Source of the DNA: Glutamicibacter ardleyensis
Lineage (GTDB): Bacteria; Actinomycetota; Actinomycetes; Actinomycetales; Micrococcaceae
Length of the DNA: 64,000 bases
Assembly (NCBI RefSeq): GCF_014644555.1
Contig: NZ_BMKX01000007.1
Span: 124,001-188,000, forward strand
Direction: 5' to 3'
The notes below the pieces were generated by a model. That model searched no databases. It was given only the letters and a program-made list of their open reading frames with translations, and had not been told where the DNA came from. Position numbers and translations under genes: made by a program. Positions 34,566 to 43,615 of this stretch are shown in pieces. The stretch's first letter is position 1, and each line of letters starts with the position of its first letter.

Positions 34566-36218
34566 TTAATCGGATTGTGATGACTGCGCCGCGGCGGCTT
34601 TGGCGTTAGCCTCCAGCACTTCTTCCATATAAGGTGCCCGAACGTTCGGTGAGATGCGCGCATCCACCAGACAAATGCCCTTCGATCCGTGCTGTACCCA
34701 CTGCTGAACCTTTGCAAGATCAGCCACGGATTGCACCCGGATACCAGTGGCTCCTACCGCGCTAGCCAGTGCCGCAAAGTCGACGGTTGGAATGAGCATG
34801 GGGTCCTCGTGAAGACCAATTGAGCCATACTGGTGAACTTCTGCACCATAGGCGGAATCGTTGTAGATGACGATGACGCCACTGCTAATAGTGCGGACTA
34901 TCGACTCCAGATCTGCCAGTCCCATCAAGAATCCCCCGTCCCCGGCGGCCAGCACTACGGTACGTCCCTCGGCCGCGACTCCGGCTCCCACCATCGAAGC
35001 AATGCCTAGACCAATTGACTGATAAGCGGTACCAACACAGGTCAACGACCTAGCGCCCGTAGTTGACCAGTACATGGGTCCCCAACCAATGAAGTGTCCC
35101 CCATCTTGCACCAGCACCCGGTTTGGGGGAAGAATTTTCTCCAGTTCACTAGCTACGCGGCGTGGATCAAGTAGGCCATCGGCGGCAAGCTCATCACCTA
35201 GAGGGCGGGCGCGCACCAAGCTAAGGTCTACCGAGGAAGCCCATGCAGATTTCTGGCCGTCGTAGCAATCAAGCAAGCCACGGATTGCTGCCCTGATATC
35301 CCCTGTGGCGAAGTAATCCACGCGGGAATTTGTTGCGGTGGCTGCTAAATCAATTTGCACCACCTTCGCCTGCGCATTAATTAGCTCTCCAAAGCGCATG
35401 GTGAATTGGTTCAGTCCCGCGCCAAGTACCAGCACGGCATCAGACTGCGCAATGATTTGCGCGTTTCGTTCCGTGGAAAAACCTCCGGTAATACCCAGAT
35501 CATAGGGGTAGTCCAGCAGATCTCGGGCCAGCAAGGTTCCGGAGGTCGTAGCGCCCAGACACTTGGCAAGTTCAGTGATCTCGGCGGCAGCCTCGATGGC
35601 TCCGCGACCATAAAGAATGTGCGGACGCTGGGCTCCAGCCAAGATTTCGGTGATGGCGCTGATCTGCGAGATGTTCAGTTCTGGTGCTGGAGGGGTGCTA
35701 CGCAGGGATGCAAAATCTGGCAATTCACCTTCGAGGCTTGATACCGGTGCGAGATCATACGGGATGGCAAGAACCACGGGAATTTGCTCGCGTAGTGCGT
35801 GAGCGGCGGCCTTTAGTGCGGTGGCACCCGGAGTATGGCGATCCACCACGTAGCGTACTGCTCGGACTCCTGCGTCGATGGCCGCCTGATCAATATCCCA
35901 CGCGCGCAGACCCGTGGTTGGCGCATCTCCGGTGACAAGCAGCAACGGGGTGCGCGCTGCGGCGGCCTCCGCTAGCGCGGTGACGGCATTGCTGTAGCCC
36001 GCGCCGTAGGTGGTCGAAGCAATCGCCAGACGATTGGAAATTCGGAAGTAGGCGTCTGCCGCGGAAACCGTTGCAGATTCGTGGCGTACCGCGGTGTAAT
36101 CAAAGCCGGCACGAACTGCGGCGTCGAGGAAGTGTGCGTTGCCGTTGCCCATGAGACCAAAAATCTGTGGCGCAATTGGCTTAAGGGCATGGGCGATGGC
36201 AGCTGAAACGCTGGACAT
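34566..36218 (-). CDS. Thiamine pyrophosphate enzyme (acetolactate synthase-like)
   Basis: A 550-residue enzyme of the pyruvate oxidase/decarboxylase/acetolactate synthase superfamily. The catalytic Glu is in RHESATVSAADAYFR, the middle domain has VLVLGAGLNQFT, and the TPP/Mg motif is GDGGFLMGLADLESIV, ending in NDSAYGAEVHQYG. The N-terminal region (GLMGNGNAHFLDAAV) fits the family. The substrate cannot be told; it has no ilvN-like small subunit next to it, so a role in valine synthesis is less likely than in the metabolism of another keto acid. Confidence 0.83.
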   Translation of the reverse strand: MSSVSAAIAHALKPIAPQIFGLMGNGNAHFLDAAVRAGFDYTAVRHESATVSAADAYFRISNRLAIASTTYGAGYSNAVTALAEAAAARTPLLLVTGDAPTTGLRAWDIDQAAIDAGVRAVRYVVDRHTPGATALKAAAHALREQIPVVLAIPYDLAPVSSLEGELPDFASLRSTPPAPELNISQISAITEILAGAQRPHILYGRGAIEAAAEITELAKCLGATTSGTLLARDLLDYPYDLGITGGFSTERNAQIIAQSDAVLVLGAGLNQFTMRFGELINAQAKVVQIDLAATATNSRVDYFATGDIRAAIRGLLDCYDGQKSAWASSVDLSLVRARPLGDELAADGLLDPRRVASELEKILPPNRVLVQDGGHFIGWGPMYWSTTGARSLTCVGTAYQSIGLGIASMVGAGVAAEGRTVVLAAGDGGFLMGLADLESIVRTISSGVIVIYNDSAYGAEVHQYGSIGLHEDPMLIPTVDFAALASAVGATGIRVQSVADLAKVQQWVQHGSKGICLVDARISPNVRAPYMEEVLEANAKAAAAQSSQSD

Positions 36219-36388
36219 AATGGACTCTTTTCCTAAAAAGGAGTTGAAGAAAATTCCATATATGTCTGCCGTTACCGGTTGTTATTAGCAACGGGTATCG
36301 CCCCTTTTGAGAGCGCCGGAACCTTTTTGAGGCGGTCCCTGACAGGTATAAGAATAAGGTACAAATCCTTGATCGCGCTAGCTCGAGA

Positions 36389-37429
36389 TCATTTTGAGAG
36401 TTCCTCATCTTTAAGCCGACGTGAAATATCGGCTTCCAAATCAACAATGTTCGAACCGTTTACCCAACGCCTTAGCCGTACCAAGACCATCACGAGCAGA
36501 AAGGCGGTTAGCATTTTATCGGCTAGGGAATATAGGAAATTCGACGCAAATACGGTCACAATCAACGGCATTCCATAGGAATCCAAATTTGCCCGGGTTA
36601 ATTCTGAGGCATGACCAGTTCCACCATGAAAAACAACGACCAATAGAATCGTCGCAATCACGCTGCAAGATAGTGCGACCAAAAACGTCAACAGATAGTA
36701 CCGTTTCAGACTTCTTTCACGGCGCACCCACCGAATTCCGTATCCCCAAACTAGGGCACCGGTGACATTGACCAGAATGAATGCCAGCGAAGAAGAATCT
36801 GTAATCGAACTCCCCAAGAGGTTCGTGGCGATAGCCACGGCAACTCCCGCCCAAGGCCCTAAAACCATCGCGACGATCGCAGTTCCCAGCATGTCTAGGT
36901 AAAGCGGTATCCCCAGTGTTGCTACCAGCCAGAATCCTAATAAGTTGAGCGCAGTACTGCTAACAATCAGCAGCATTCTCCTTCCTAGCCGCCGAGATTT
37001 ATTAGATTCATTTCTTTGTGTACTGTCCTCGATCTGCGTAATGGTCGAGTCTTCAACCATGTCTAGACTTTGAGAATTCGGATGAATTTCAGGCTCCGGC
37101 ACATAAGTGACTCGGTCAGCTCTGGCCCGTAGACATCGGTTGCGCCAGTTTTCAACGTCCTCTTCCGTGCCACCTAAAGCACAGACAATTTCAGAAATAA
37201 GTTCCACGTTGAGTCGGGTACGCCCAACTCGAAAGGCATCGTACACCGTTGATCTCGCTGGTCGAGACGCCCCAGGATCAACGCCTTGCGAAATACGATG
37301 GCTAGAAATACGTCGAACGATTTCAGCGTAGGGAACGTCTCCGGCGTCAAGACGCAAACGTTGCAGATCTTCGGCAATGAGATCAAAAGCCGACAGTGTC
37401 GAGTGCGACTGTTCCTCAGATTTCGACAC
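36389..37429 (-). CDS. HTH domain fused to an ECF S-component-like membrane domain
   Basis: A 346-residue protein. Residues 1-110 resemble a helix-turn-helix or XRE-like domain found in actinobacterial proteins (PYAEIVRRISSHR; RPARSTVYDAFRVGRTRLN; ELISEIVCALGG). A charged linker (about 105-155) follows, then about six membrane helices in which PLYLDMLGTAIVAMVLGPWAG and VAIATNLLGSSI match the substrate-binding (S) component of ECF vitamin transporters or related sensor-type membrane domains. A membrane-bound transcription factor or sensor is the simplest reading. No EcfA or EcfT genes are nearby. Confidence 0.68.
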   Translation of the reverse strand: MSKSEEQSHSTLSAFDLIAEDLQRLRLDAGDVPYAEIVRRISSHRISQGVDPGASRPARSTVYDAFRVGRTRLNVELISEIVCALGGTEEDVENWRNRCLRARADRVTYVPEPEIHPNSQSLDMVEDSTITQIEDSTQRNESNKSRRLGRRMLLIVSSTALNLLGFWLVATLGIPLYLDMLGTAIVAMVLGPWAGVAVAIATNLLGSSITDSSSLAFILVNVTGALVWGYGIRWVRRERSLKRYYLLTFLVALSCSVIATILLVVVFHGGTGHASELTRANLDSYGMPLIVTVFASNFLYSLADKMLTAFLLVMVLVRLRRWVNGSNIVDLEADISRRLKDEELSK

Positions 37430-37830
37430 CGTTGCTTCCTTTTCTTATGGCGCCCGATGATGTTCCGCGCTTTGATTTAATTCTACGACGGAAGATTTAA
37501 TAAACAGCACCGATTACAACTATCTATCGCCAAGTACCCACCTATGGGCAGAACAATAATTCATGCCTAGATTCGCATATACATACTTATTGCCCCTGGG
37601 GCTGTTGAGTACACAGTTATTGTTGTTCGGACTTGTATGGAGATGAGATTTTGTTCGTTTGTAGAACAATTTCATAGATAAGATTTTTGTAACTTGAGGT
37701 TTTCGACCGTGAGAGGTGTACCGCTTACGGTCCGATCTCGCACTGTGGCTAAAGTTATCATCTGCAAAAACTTGGGGGCAGATGCTGACTGGTCACGGAA
37801 ACATCAGCACCCTTTAGCGCTAAAGGATAA
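37430..37830. other. AT-rich, structured intergenic region
   Basis: About 400 bases with no gene. It contains a stem GACCGTgAG/CTtACGGTC (about 37706-37735), another with TGCTGA/TCAGCA ends, and a perfect 16-bp palindrome CCTTTAGCGCTAAAGG at 37811-37826. It could hold the promoter of the HTH-membrane gene and a small RNA. Confidence 0.45.
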
Positions 37831-37873
37831 TAGTTAGGCACCTTCGAAGAATTTCGAAGGTGCCTAACTATTT
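37831..37873 (-). terminator. Terminator after the FAD/Fe-S oxidoreductase
   Basis: A perfect 18-bp stem, TAGTTAGGCACCTTCGAA and its complement, closes over GAAT with short A/T runs on both sides, 50 bases after the end of the gene. It works in either direction. Confidence 0.85.
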
Positions 37874-37919
37874 AATTGCCTGTCAAGATACGCAGGGTCA
37901 ACTAACGCGGGAGCCTTGG

Positions 37920-40754
37920 CTAGTGCGCTGCGGTTGCCTGAGCCAGCAGTTCAATTACATGACGGTAATCCTTGCCGGTAGCTCGGCTCATGCCCAACTC
38001 GCAGGTGCGGTTACACGAGGCGTGAGCGCTAGCGTCTAACTCAAGCACCTCCTCAGCTTCGCGAGCAGTGGCGGATTCGGTCAGTTCCGGGTGCAACATG
38101 CCGCGATCTCCGGCGAAGGCACAGCAACCCCAATTCATCGGGATGTTGACCTTCTTCGCCACTGCCTCGGCGACCTTCTGCAGGTCCCCATTAAGTCCCA
38201 TCTGAGTCGAAGAGCAAGTGGGATGCAAAGTTAGCGAATCAATCTGCGTGACCGGCGGAAGTTTGCCCAACAGGTGACGGGAAGTGAAGGCCAAAAGGTC
38301 CACAACTTCAAAGCCGTGCTCCTCTAATGTGTGAGCAAAGCCTTCGGTGCAGCTGGTGGCGTCAGAAATGACCGGCAAGCGAAAACCTGGCTGGGCTGCA
38401 TGAACTTGAGCGCGCACTCGTTCTGCCATAAGTACATGACCATCCTCATATCCTTTAGAGGTCCATGGGGTGCCACAGCACATCGATTCGATCCCTTGCG
38501 GAACCAGCACAGAGACGCCTGCCTGCTTCAGCAGTTGTTCAAAGGCTGGAGCTACGCCTTGCCCCTCAGTGCCAGGCCCAAACATCGAATTCACACAAGC
38601 GGGCAGGTAGATAGCAATTGGCTCCACGCCGGGGGCACCAAGGTTTCCCGTCAGCGGCTTACGTGCCTTACCGCCTTTAGGCAGATCTGCGTCATAACGA
38701 GGCACGGTGTCTTCCCCCACCACCTTGCGGGCAATCTCGGTAGCTCCGCGGACCAGCGGGGTAGGGAATTTATCTGCCATGCTCAGTGCCACCGAGCCAA
38801 CTCGGGTTGCCGCACCCCAGCCCTTGGCAGCAGCCTTGAACCCAGCAGCCATGGCTGGCTTGGCATCCTCGCGGCGTAACCGTTTAACCAACAGTCCCGT
38901 GTTGATCTGCACTGGGCAAGCGGTGACACACATACCGTCTACCGCGCAGGTTTCCACCGCCGAGTATTCATAGTCGCGTTCGAGCTCCGCGACGAGTTCT
39001 TCATTCCCCTCGGCTTCTGCCTTCGCAATAGCCCTGCGCACGGCGATACGTTGACGAGGCGTAAGCGTCAGATCTTTGGACGGGCATACCGGCTCGCAGT
39101 AACCACATTCAACGCAGCGGTCCGCCTCAACCTCAATGGTCTCGTTGAGCTTGATGTTGCGGATGTGTGCGGCATGATCTTCATCGATAATAACGCCCGG
39201 ATTGAGCATCATTCGTGGATCACAGGCGGTCTTGAGTTGGACCATCACCTCGTAGAGTTCGTCGCCGTATTGGCGACGCACAAATGGTGCCATCGCACGA
39301 CCCGTGCCGTGTTCAGCCTTGAGGTTTCCGCCCTTGGAAAGTACCAGCTCAACCATCTTGTCGTTGAATGCGTTGTAGCGGTTCAGCGCAGTGTCACCCT
39401 CAAAGCGGTCAGTCAACATGAAGTGGATATTTCCGTCCTTGGCGTGACCAAAGATTACCGAGTTCTGATACTCATACTCGTCAAAGAGCTCCTGCAGGGT
39501 GCTACAGGTTTCGGCCAGCGTATCGACGGGGACTGCTACGTCTTCGAGTAGTGCGGTTGTGCCTGAGACACGCGCCCCGGCCACGGAAGCGTAGAGTCCT
39601 TTACGGAATTTCCAAGCGGCTTGACGGTTTTTAGCGTCTTGGGAAAGGATCGCTGGCGCACGCAGAGCGGCGGAATCTATCAGACGCTGACCGGCACTTT
39701 GCAGTCCGGCAAGTTCTTCGTCATGGTCTGCATGGTATTCAATGAGCAGTGCCGCTTGTTCTTTGACTTCAAACCCCATGATTGCCTCAGGAACCCCGGG
39801 TAGATTTTGGCCTACGCGAAGTGAGGTGGAATCCATGAGTTCCAGCGTTGCCGCGCCAGAATCCAGCAGGTCCGGAAGCGCCCGGGTGGCCTGATCTAAG
39901 GAATCAAATACCGCCAAGGTTGCAATTGCGAGCTTACGGATGGGAACTGTTCTGAAGATCGCTTCGGCGACAAAGGCCAAGGTGCCCTCGGAACCAATGA
40001 TCAGATGGGCTAGCAACTCCGCCGGCGAATCGTGATCGAGGAATGAATTAATGCCGTAGCCCATGGTGTTCTTTAGCGCGAAATGCTTCTCGATAAGAGC
40101 TACCGAATTCTTATTTGCACGTACTCGATCACGCAGTCGGGTCAGCGTCTGCACAAGCTGCGGCTCGGCGGCGGCGAGTTTGGCATCTGCGTCGGGGGCC
40201 GCGGAATCGATCATGGTCCCGCTAGGCAGCACAAAGGTCATCGATTCCAACGTGCGGTAAGTGTTAAATTCGGTGCCGCATGCCATACCCGATGAGTTAT
40301 TCGCGATCACTCCGCCAATCGTGCAGGCAGCTTCACTGGCGGGGTCAGGGCCTAGCTTGTAACCGTAGACCGAGAGCCTCGCATTGACCTGACGCACCGT
40401 CGCACCGGGCTGCACACGCACACGCTTTCCCTGATCCAGCACGGTAATGCCACGGAAGTTTCTACGCACATCGAGCATCAGCCCGTCGCCGCTGGCTTGG
40501 CCGGCCAAGGAGGTTCCACCCGAACGCAAGGTAACCGGTTGTCCGGCGCGCATGCTGGCTGACAGCAACTGCGAGACTTCCTGCGCATCCTTGGCGATCA
40601 CCACGGCTTCTGGGGTGTAGAGGTAATGCGAGGCGTCCGAGGCATAGGCCACCCGGTCGATGGACGTGGTTTTGACGCGGTCGGGCTCGGCGACCAGATC
40701 AAGAATGCTTCGGGAAACCTTGGTTTCTCCGAGTGCCGGCGTGCTCAATGCCAT
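37920..40754 (-). CDS. FAD- and Fe-S-dependent D-lactate/2-hydroxyacid dehydrogenase (fused GlcD-GlcF type)
   Basis: A 944-residue two-part enzyme. The N-terminal half is a VAO-type FAD domain (VTLRSGGTSLAGQASGDGLMLD near 95-116, NNSSGMACG) with the oxidase C-domain (EHGTGRAMAPFVRRQYG). The second half has two 4Fe-4S ferredoxin motifs (CVECGYCEPVCP; CAVDGMCVTACP) and two CCG-type motifs (SMCCGTPWTSKG; WGCCAFAGDRGM). This layout is that of D-lactate dehydrogenase of the Dld-II type and of D-2-hydroxyglutarate dehydrogenases. It probably passes electrons to menaquinone. A divergent FCD regulator supports hydroxyacid sensing. Confidence 0.87.
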   Translation of the reverse strand: MALSTPALGETKVSRSILDLVAEPDRVKTTSIDRVAYASDASHYLYTPEAVVIAKDAQEVSQLLSASMRAGQPVTLRSGGTSLAGQASGDGLMLDVRRNFRGITVLDQGKRVRVQPGATVRQVNARLSVYGYKLGPDPASEAACTIGGVIANNSSGMACGTEFNTYRTLESMTFVLPSGTMIDSAAPDADAKLAAAEPQLVQTLTRLRDRVRANKNSVALIEKHFALKNTMGYGINSFLDHDSPAELLAHLIIGSEGTLAFVAEAIFRTVPIRKLAIATLAVFDSLDQATRALPDLLDSGAATLELMDSTSLRVGQNLPGVPEAIMGFEVKEQAALLIEYHADHDEELAGLQSAGQRLIDSAALRAPAILSQDAKNRQAAWKFRKGLYASVAGARVSGTTALLEDVAVPVDTLAETCSTLQELFDEYEYQNSVIFGHAKDGNIHFMLTDRFEGDTALNRYNAFNDKMVELVLSKGGNLKAEHGTGRAMAPFVRRQYGDELYEVMVQLKTACDPRMMLNPGVIIDEDHAAHIRNIKLNETIEVEADRCVECGYCEPVCPSKDLTLTPRQRIAVRRAIAKAEAEGNEELVAELERDYEYSAVETCAVDGMCVTACPVQINTGLLVKRLRREDAKPAMAAGFKAAAKGWGAATRVGSVALSMADKFPTPLVRGATEIARKVVGEDTVPRYDADLPKGGKARKPLTGNLGAPGVEPIAIYLPACVNSMFGPGTEGQGVAPAFEQLLKQAGVSVLVPQGIESMCCGTPWTSKGYEDGHVLMAERVRAQVHAAQPGFRLPVISDATSCTEGFAHTLEEHGFEVVDLLAFTSRHLLGKLPPVTQIDSLTLHPTCSSTQMGLNGDLQKVAEAVAKKVNIPMNWGCCAFAGDRGMLHPELTESATAREAEEVLELDASAHASCNRTCELGMSRATGKDYRHVIELLAQATAAH

Positions 40755-40800
40755 GATGCGCTCCTGTGCGTTGGTAGGCCCAGCCTACCTAAGGTCAATA

Positions 40801-40811
40801 TTGTCTAACAA
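40801..40811. promoter_or_regulatory. FadR-subfamily operator between the dehydrogenase and its GntR gene
   Basis: TTGTCTAACAA matches the T-N-G-T-N3-A-C-N-A consensus of FadR/LldR-type GntR regulators. It lies 47 bases from the dehydrogenase start and 70 from the regulator start. Confidence 0.65.
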
Positions 40812-40880
40812 GTACACATGCTATATTAGTGCTCTTTGTGGGATAATCAATGGGTTGGCAAGTATCTTGAAGGGGAATTC

Positions 40881-41546
40881 ATGTCCGCAAGACTAGGTGT
40901 CGTCTCGGTAGTCCAGGCGATGATCTACGATTTGCGAAGCAGAATTTTCGACGGTGAAATCCCTCCCGGCACCCCGCTAGGTGAGGTAGACATGGCCGCA
41001 CACTATGGAGTCGCGCGTCCCACGGCGAAGGCAGCATTGGAAAACCTGGTAGCCAGTGGACTGCTGACCCGAAACGCGCATCAGAGCGCGCGCGTCACCG
41101 TCCTCGATTCGGCCGATGCTCGGGATATCTACCAAACGCGCGCAATTATCGAAGCCGAGGCCGTGCGCCTACTGGCAAGCACCGGCCATGTCCCGCAGGC
41201 CGCGCATGAAGCCAACGCGCAGATCACTGCTCTGGCCGACGCTTCGCCCGCGCAGATCATCGAGCCGGACCTGAAGTTCCACGCGGCACTGGTCAACGCC
41301 CTCGATTCGGCGCGAACTAGCGCAATCTATGCACAGCTCAGTGACGAGATCCGCCTATGTATGACGCATGTCCAGGATGCCACCCTGCTCAGTACCGAAA
41401 ACATTGCCGCAGAGCATCAAAGGCTGCTGGACCAGATCAATTCCCGCGACGCGCAAGGCGCCGCCAGTACCTTAGCTGACCATCTCGGACGCGCAAGCAA
41501 GAAGCTCGAAGCTCATTTAGACCTGATCCAGCAGAACGGCAAATAG
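40881..41546 (+). CDS. GntR-family regulator with FCD domain
   Basis: A 221-residue regulator. The N-terminal winged helix shows IYDLRSRIFDGEIPPGTPLGE, then VARPTAKAALENLVASGLL; the C-terminal FCD domain (about 85-215) has DIYQTRAIIEAEAVRLL and FHAALVNALDSARTSAIYAQL, with Asp/His residues for metal or acid binding. ATG 40881 follows GAAGGGGAATTC. Divergent from the FAD/Fe-S dehydrogenase and likely its repressor, responding to lactate or a related hydroxyacid. Confidence 0.86.
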   Translation: MSARLGVVSVVQAMIYDLRSRIFDGEIPPGTPLGEVDMAAHYGVARPTAKAALENLVASGLLTRNAHQSARVTVLDSADARDIYQTRAIIEAEAVRLLASTGHVPQAAHEANAQITALADASPAQIIEPDLKFHAALVNALDSARTSAIYAQLSDEIRLCMTHVQDATLLSTENIAAEHQRLLDQINSRDAQGAASTLADHLGRASKKLEAHLDLIQQNGK

Positions 41547-41548
41547 TG

Positions 41549-41820
41549 ACCGGACCGTGCCGGCCGGCGAGCGCAGGAACTCCCGGCGATTAGGCCCAGC
41601 GCGTGTTGCTTGGCCTAGCGCTTCCCGGCAAGACGAGAATAATTCTCCAGGATGAGCCGAGCTCAGCATTTGATCCTCACAGCCAGCAACTGCTTGCGGA
41701 GGCACCACGGGCATGATCGCCCATGACCGGGAAGTGGCCGCGGAGCTGGCAGACGAGATAAGCGCGGCGCAAGACGGTCGGATGGTCGCAGTCGGTGGAT
41801 GCCGCTCGTGCAGTACTCAT
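41549..41820 (+). pseudogene. Decayed ABC transporter ATPase C-terminus
   Basis: One frame carries the remains of an ABC ATPase tail: AGERRNSRRLGPARVAWPS resembles the signature loop and Walker B approach, two internal stops follow, then GMIAHDREVAAELADEI and AAQDGRMVAVGG match the H-loop and the D-G-R-I-V end (as in CydC-type proteins). No start, Walker A or intact Walker B remains. It is a relic of a gene once longer at this place. Confidence 0.5.
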
Positions 41821-42149
41821 AGCTTCAACATTTGCAGGATCTGTGTCCGGCTATTGGATTTCCACGATTTCCTCGCCCCATCTGCAATTAGCAGTTCTGG
41901 CGCGCCAGCCACAGTGAACACCCAGGGCAGGGCTCTGATGGATTTCCCGGTGTCCAAGGGTTTCGGTTCACCAGTGTGGCAATTAATATAGACGCAAGGT
42001 ATTCACGCTTCGGTGTGATTCTTTGGAATACTCCATAGTTGGCGCGAAGTGACCGGCGCCTTTCGCCCCTTCTTCTCCGGCACGGCTAATTGCCCGCTGC
42101 CGGCTATCGACCGAGGCTCTTATGCCAGATCAAAAGGATCGTGAATCAA
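41821..42149. other. Gene-free stretch before ddh
   Basis: About 330 bases with no supported gene. It follows the ABC remnant and presumably carries the ddh promoter; I see no clear hairpin or riboswitch. Confidence 0.4.
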
Positions 42150-43133
42150 ATGACTTCAAAAATCCGCATCGGTATTGCCGGATATGGAAACCTAGGCCGC
42201 GGCGTGCAAGCCGCAATTGCCAAAAATTCGGATATGGAACTGGTGGGCGTCTACAGCCGCCGCGATCCGGATACCCTTCAGCTGGCTCAGCCTGCACCAC
42301 GCTACTCGGTGGATGTCCTGGGGGACCACGTTGACGATATCGACGTGCTGATCCTCTGCGGTGGCTCAAAATCAGACCTACCCGAACAAGGCCCCCGCAT
42401 GGCTGCCCTATTCAACACCGTGGATAGCTTCGATACCCACGCGCGCATCCCGGAATATTATGAGACGGTCAACGCACCGGCGAAAGCGGCCGGCAAGACC
42501 GCGCTAATCTCCGCAGGTTGGGACCCGGGCATGTTCTCAATTAACCGCGTCTACGGTGAAGCGCTGCTTCCCGACGGGGAAACATACACCTTCTGGGGCC
42601 GCGGGCTGAGCCAAGGCCACTCCGATGCGGTACGCCGCGTGCCCGGTGTTGCCGGCGGCGTGCAGTACACCATCCCTAGCCCGGAAGCGATTGAGCAGGT
42701 ACGTGCGGGACTACGCCCCACACTGAGCACTCGTGAGAAGCACCAGCGCGAATGCTACGTTGTTCTCGAAGACGGTGCGGATGAAAACACCGTGCGCGAA
42801 TTGATTGTGAATATGGAACACTACTTCGACCAGTACGACACCACCGTGAACTTCATCGACGCGCAGACCCTCGCCGCCGAGCACTCGGACATGCCTCATG
42901 GCGGTTTCGTGATCCGTTCGGGCAACACCAGCGAGAGCCAGAAACAGGTCATCGAGTATTCGTTGGCGCTCGGTTCAAACCCGGAATTCACTTCCAGCGT
43001 GCTGGTGGCTTACGCCCGGGCCGCCTTCCGGATGAACCAGCGCGGCATCACCGGTGCGCAGACCGTTTACGATGTGGCCCCGGGGCTGCTCTCGCCCAAG
43101 TCCCCCGCACAGTTGCGCGCGGAGCTGCTCTAG
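42150..43133 (+). CDS. ddh: meso-Diaminopimelate D-dehydrogenase
   Basis: A 327-residue NADP-dependent enzyme that reductively aminates L-2-amino-6-oxopimelate to meso-diaminopimelate in the short route of lysine and cell wall synthesis. Signatures are RIGIAGYGNLGRGVQAAI (nucleotide binding), VYSRRDP, ILCGGSKSDLPEQGP, SAGWDPGMFSINRVYGE and the FWGRGLSQGHSDAVRRV block. The ATG at 42150 has AAAGGA 11 bases ahead; a GTG at 42141 is too close to it. Length equals that of characterised Ddh proteins. Confidence 0.93.
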   Translation: MTSKIRIGIAGYGNLGRGVQAAIAKNSDMELVGVYSRRDPDTLQLAQPAPRYSVDVLGDHVDDIDVLILCGGSKSDLPEQGPRMAALFNTVDSFDTHARIPEYYETVNAPAKAAGKTALISAGWDPGMFSINRVYGEALLPDGETYTFWGRGLSQGHSDAVRRVPGVAGGVQYTIPSPEAIEQVRAGLRPTLSTREKHQRECYVVLEDGADENTVRELIVNMEHYFDQYDTTVNFIDAQTLAAEHSDMPHGGFVIRSGNTSESQKQVIEYSLALGSNPEFTSSVLVAYARAAFRMNQRGITGAQTVYDVAPGLLSPKSPAQLRAELL

Positions 43134-43153
43134 GATTTTGCCGGGCCAGCAGC

Positions 43154-43606
43154 TCATCCGCTGGCGAGCGCATCCTTCTCCCAGGCCTCCACTGGCCCCG
43201 GGACCTGCACGAACAGCGGATGCAGGGCCACCTGCCCTGCCGGTTCCAAGCGGGCGATGCGCGCGGGATCCCGGACGGAGAGCTTGCGCAGCAGGTGCTC
43301 GCGCTCGAAGTGCACCTGCCCCTGGGTGACCGGGATCTTTTCCAGCTGCGCGGCGGCTGCCGGATGCAGGATCTTCGCGGCGTCGAAGCGATAGCCCCGG
43401 ACAGCCGCTTCGTCCCACAAGCCCTGCAGGTAGCCGCCCATATGCACCAGCGGGGCGGGCTGCGCCTTGAACCGGAGAAGCTGCGGGTGCCCGGTATAGC
43501 CCTTGGTCTGGCCTGCGAGCACCTTCTGGGCCAGCAGTGTTTCACGCCAGCAGGCAACGAGCCCTTTGGCGTCGAGCAATGAGGGGTGCAGGGACCACAG
43601 TCGCAT
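43154..43606 (-). CDS. Pyrimidine dimer DNA glycosylase family protein
   Basis: A 150-residue protein of the T4 endonuclease V-like family (pyrimidine dimer glycosylase/AP lyase). The family start MRLWSLHPSLLDAKGLVACWRE and the stretch GQTKGYTGHPQLLRF are visible. It would repair UV damage. Convergent with ddh with only 20 bases between the stops. GC content here rises clearly compared with the genes on the left. Confidence 0.8.
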   Translation of the reverse strand: MRLWSLHPSLLDAKGLVACWRETLLAQKVLAGQTKGYTGHPQLLRFKAQPAPLVHMGGYLQGLWDEAAVRGYRFDAAKILHPAAAAQLEKIPVTQGQVHFEREHLLRKLSVRDPARIARLEPAGQVALHPLFVQVPGPVEAWEKDALASG

Positions 43607-43615
43607 GGGCCAAGC

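Noticed and set aside
36453-36475. GTTCGAACC resembling a tRNA T-loop
   Set aside because: No acceptor stem, D-arm or anticodon arm around it, and it is inside the HTH-membrane gene.
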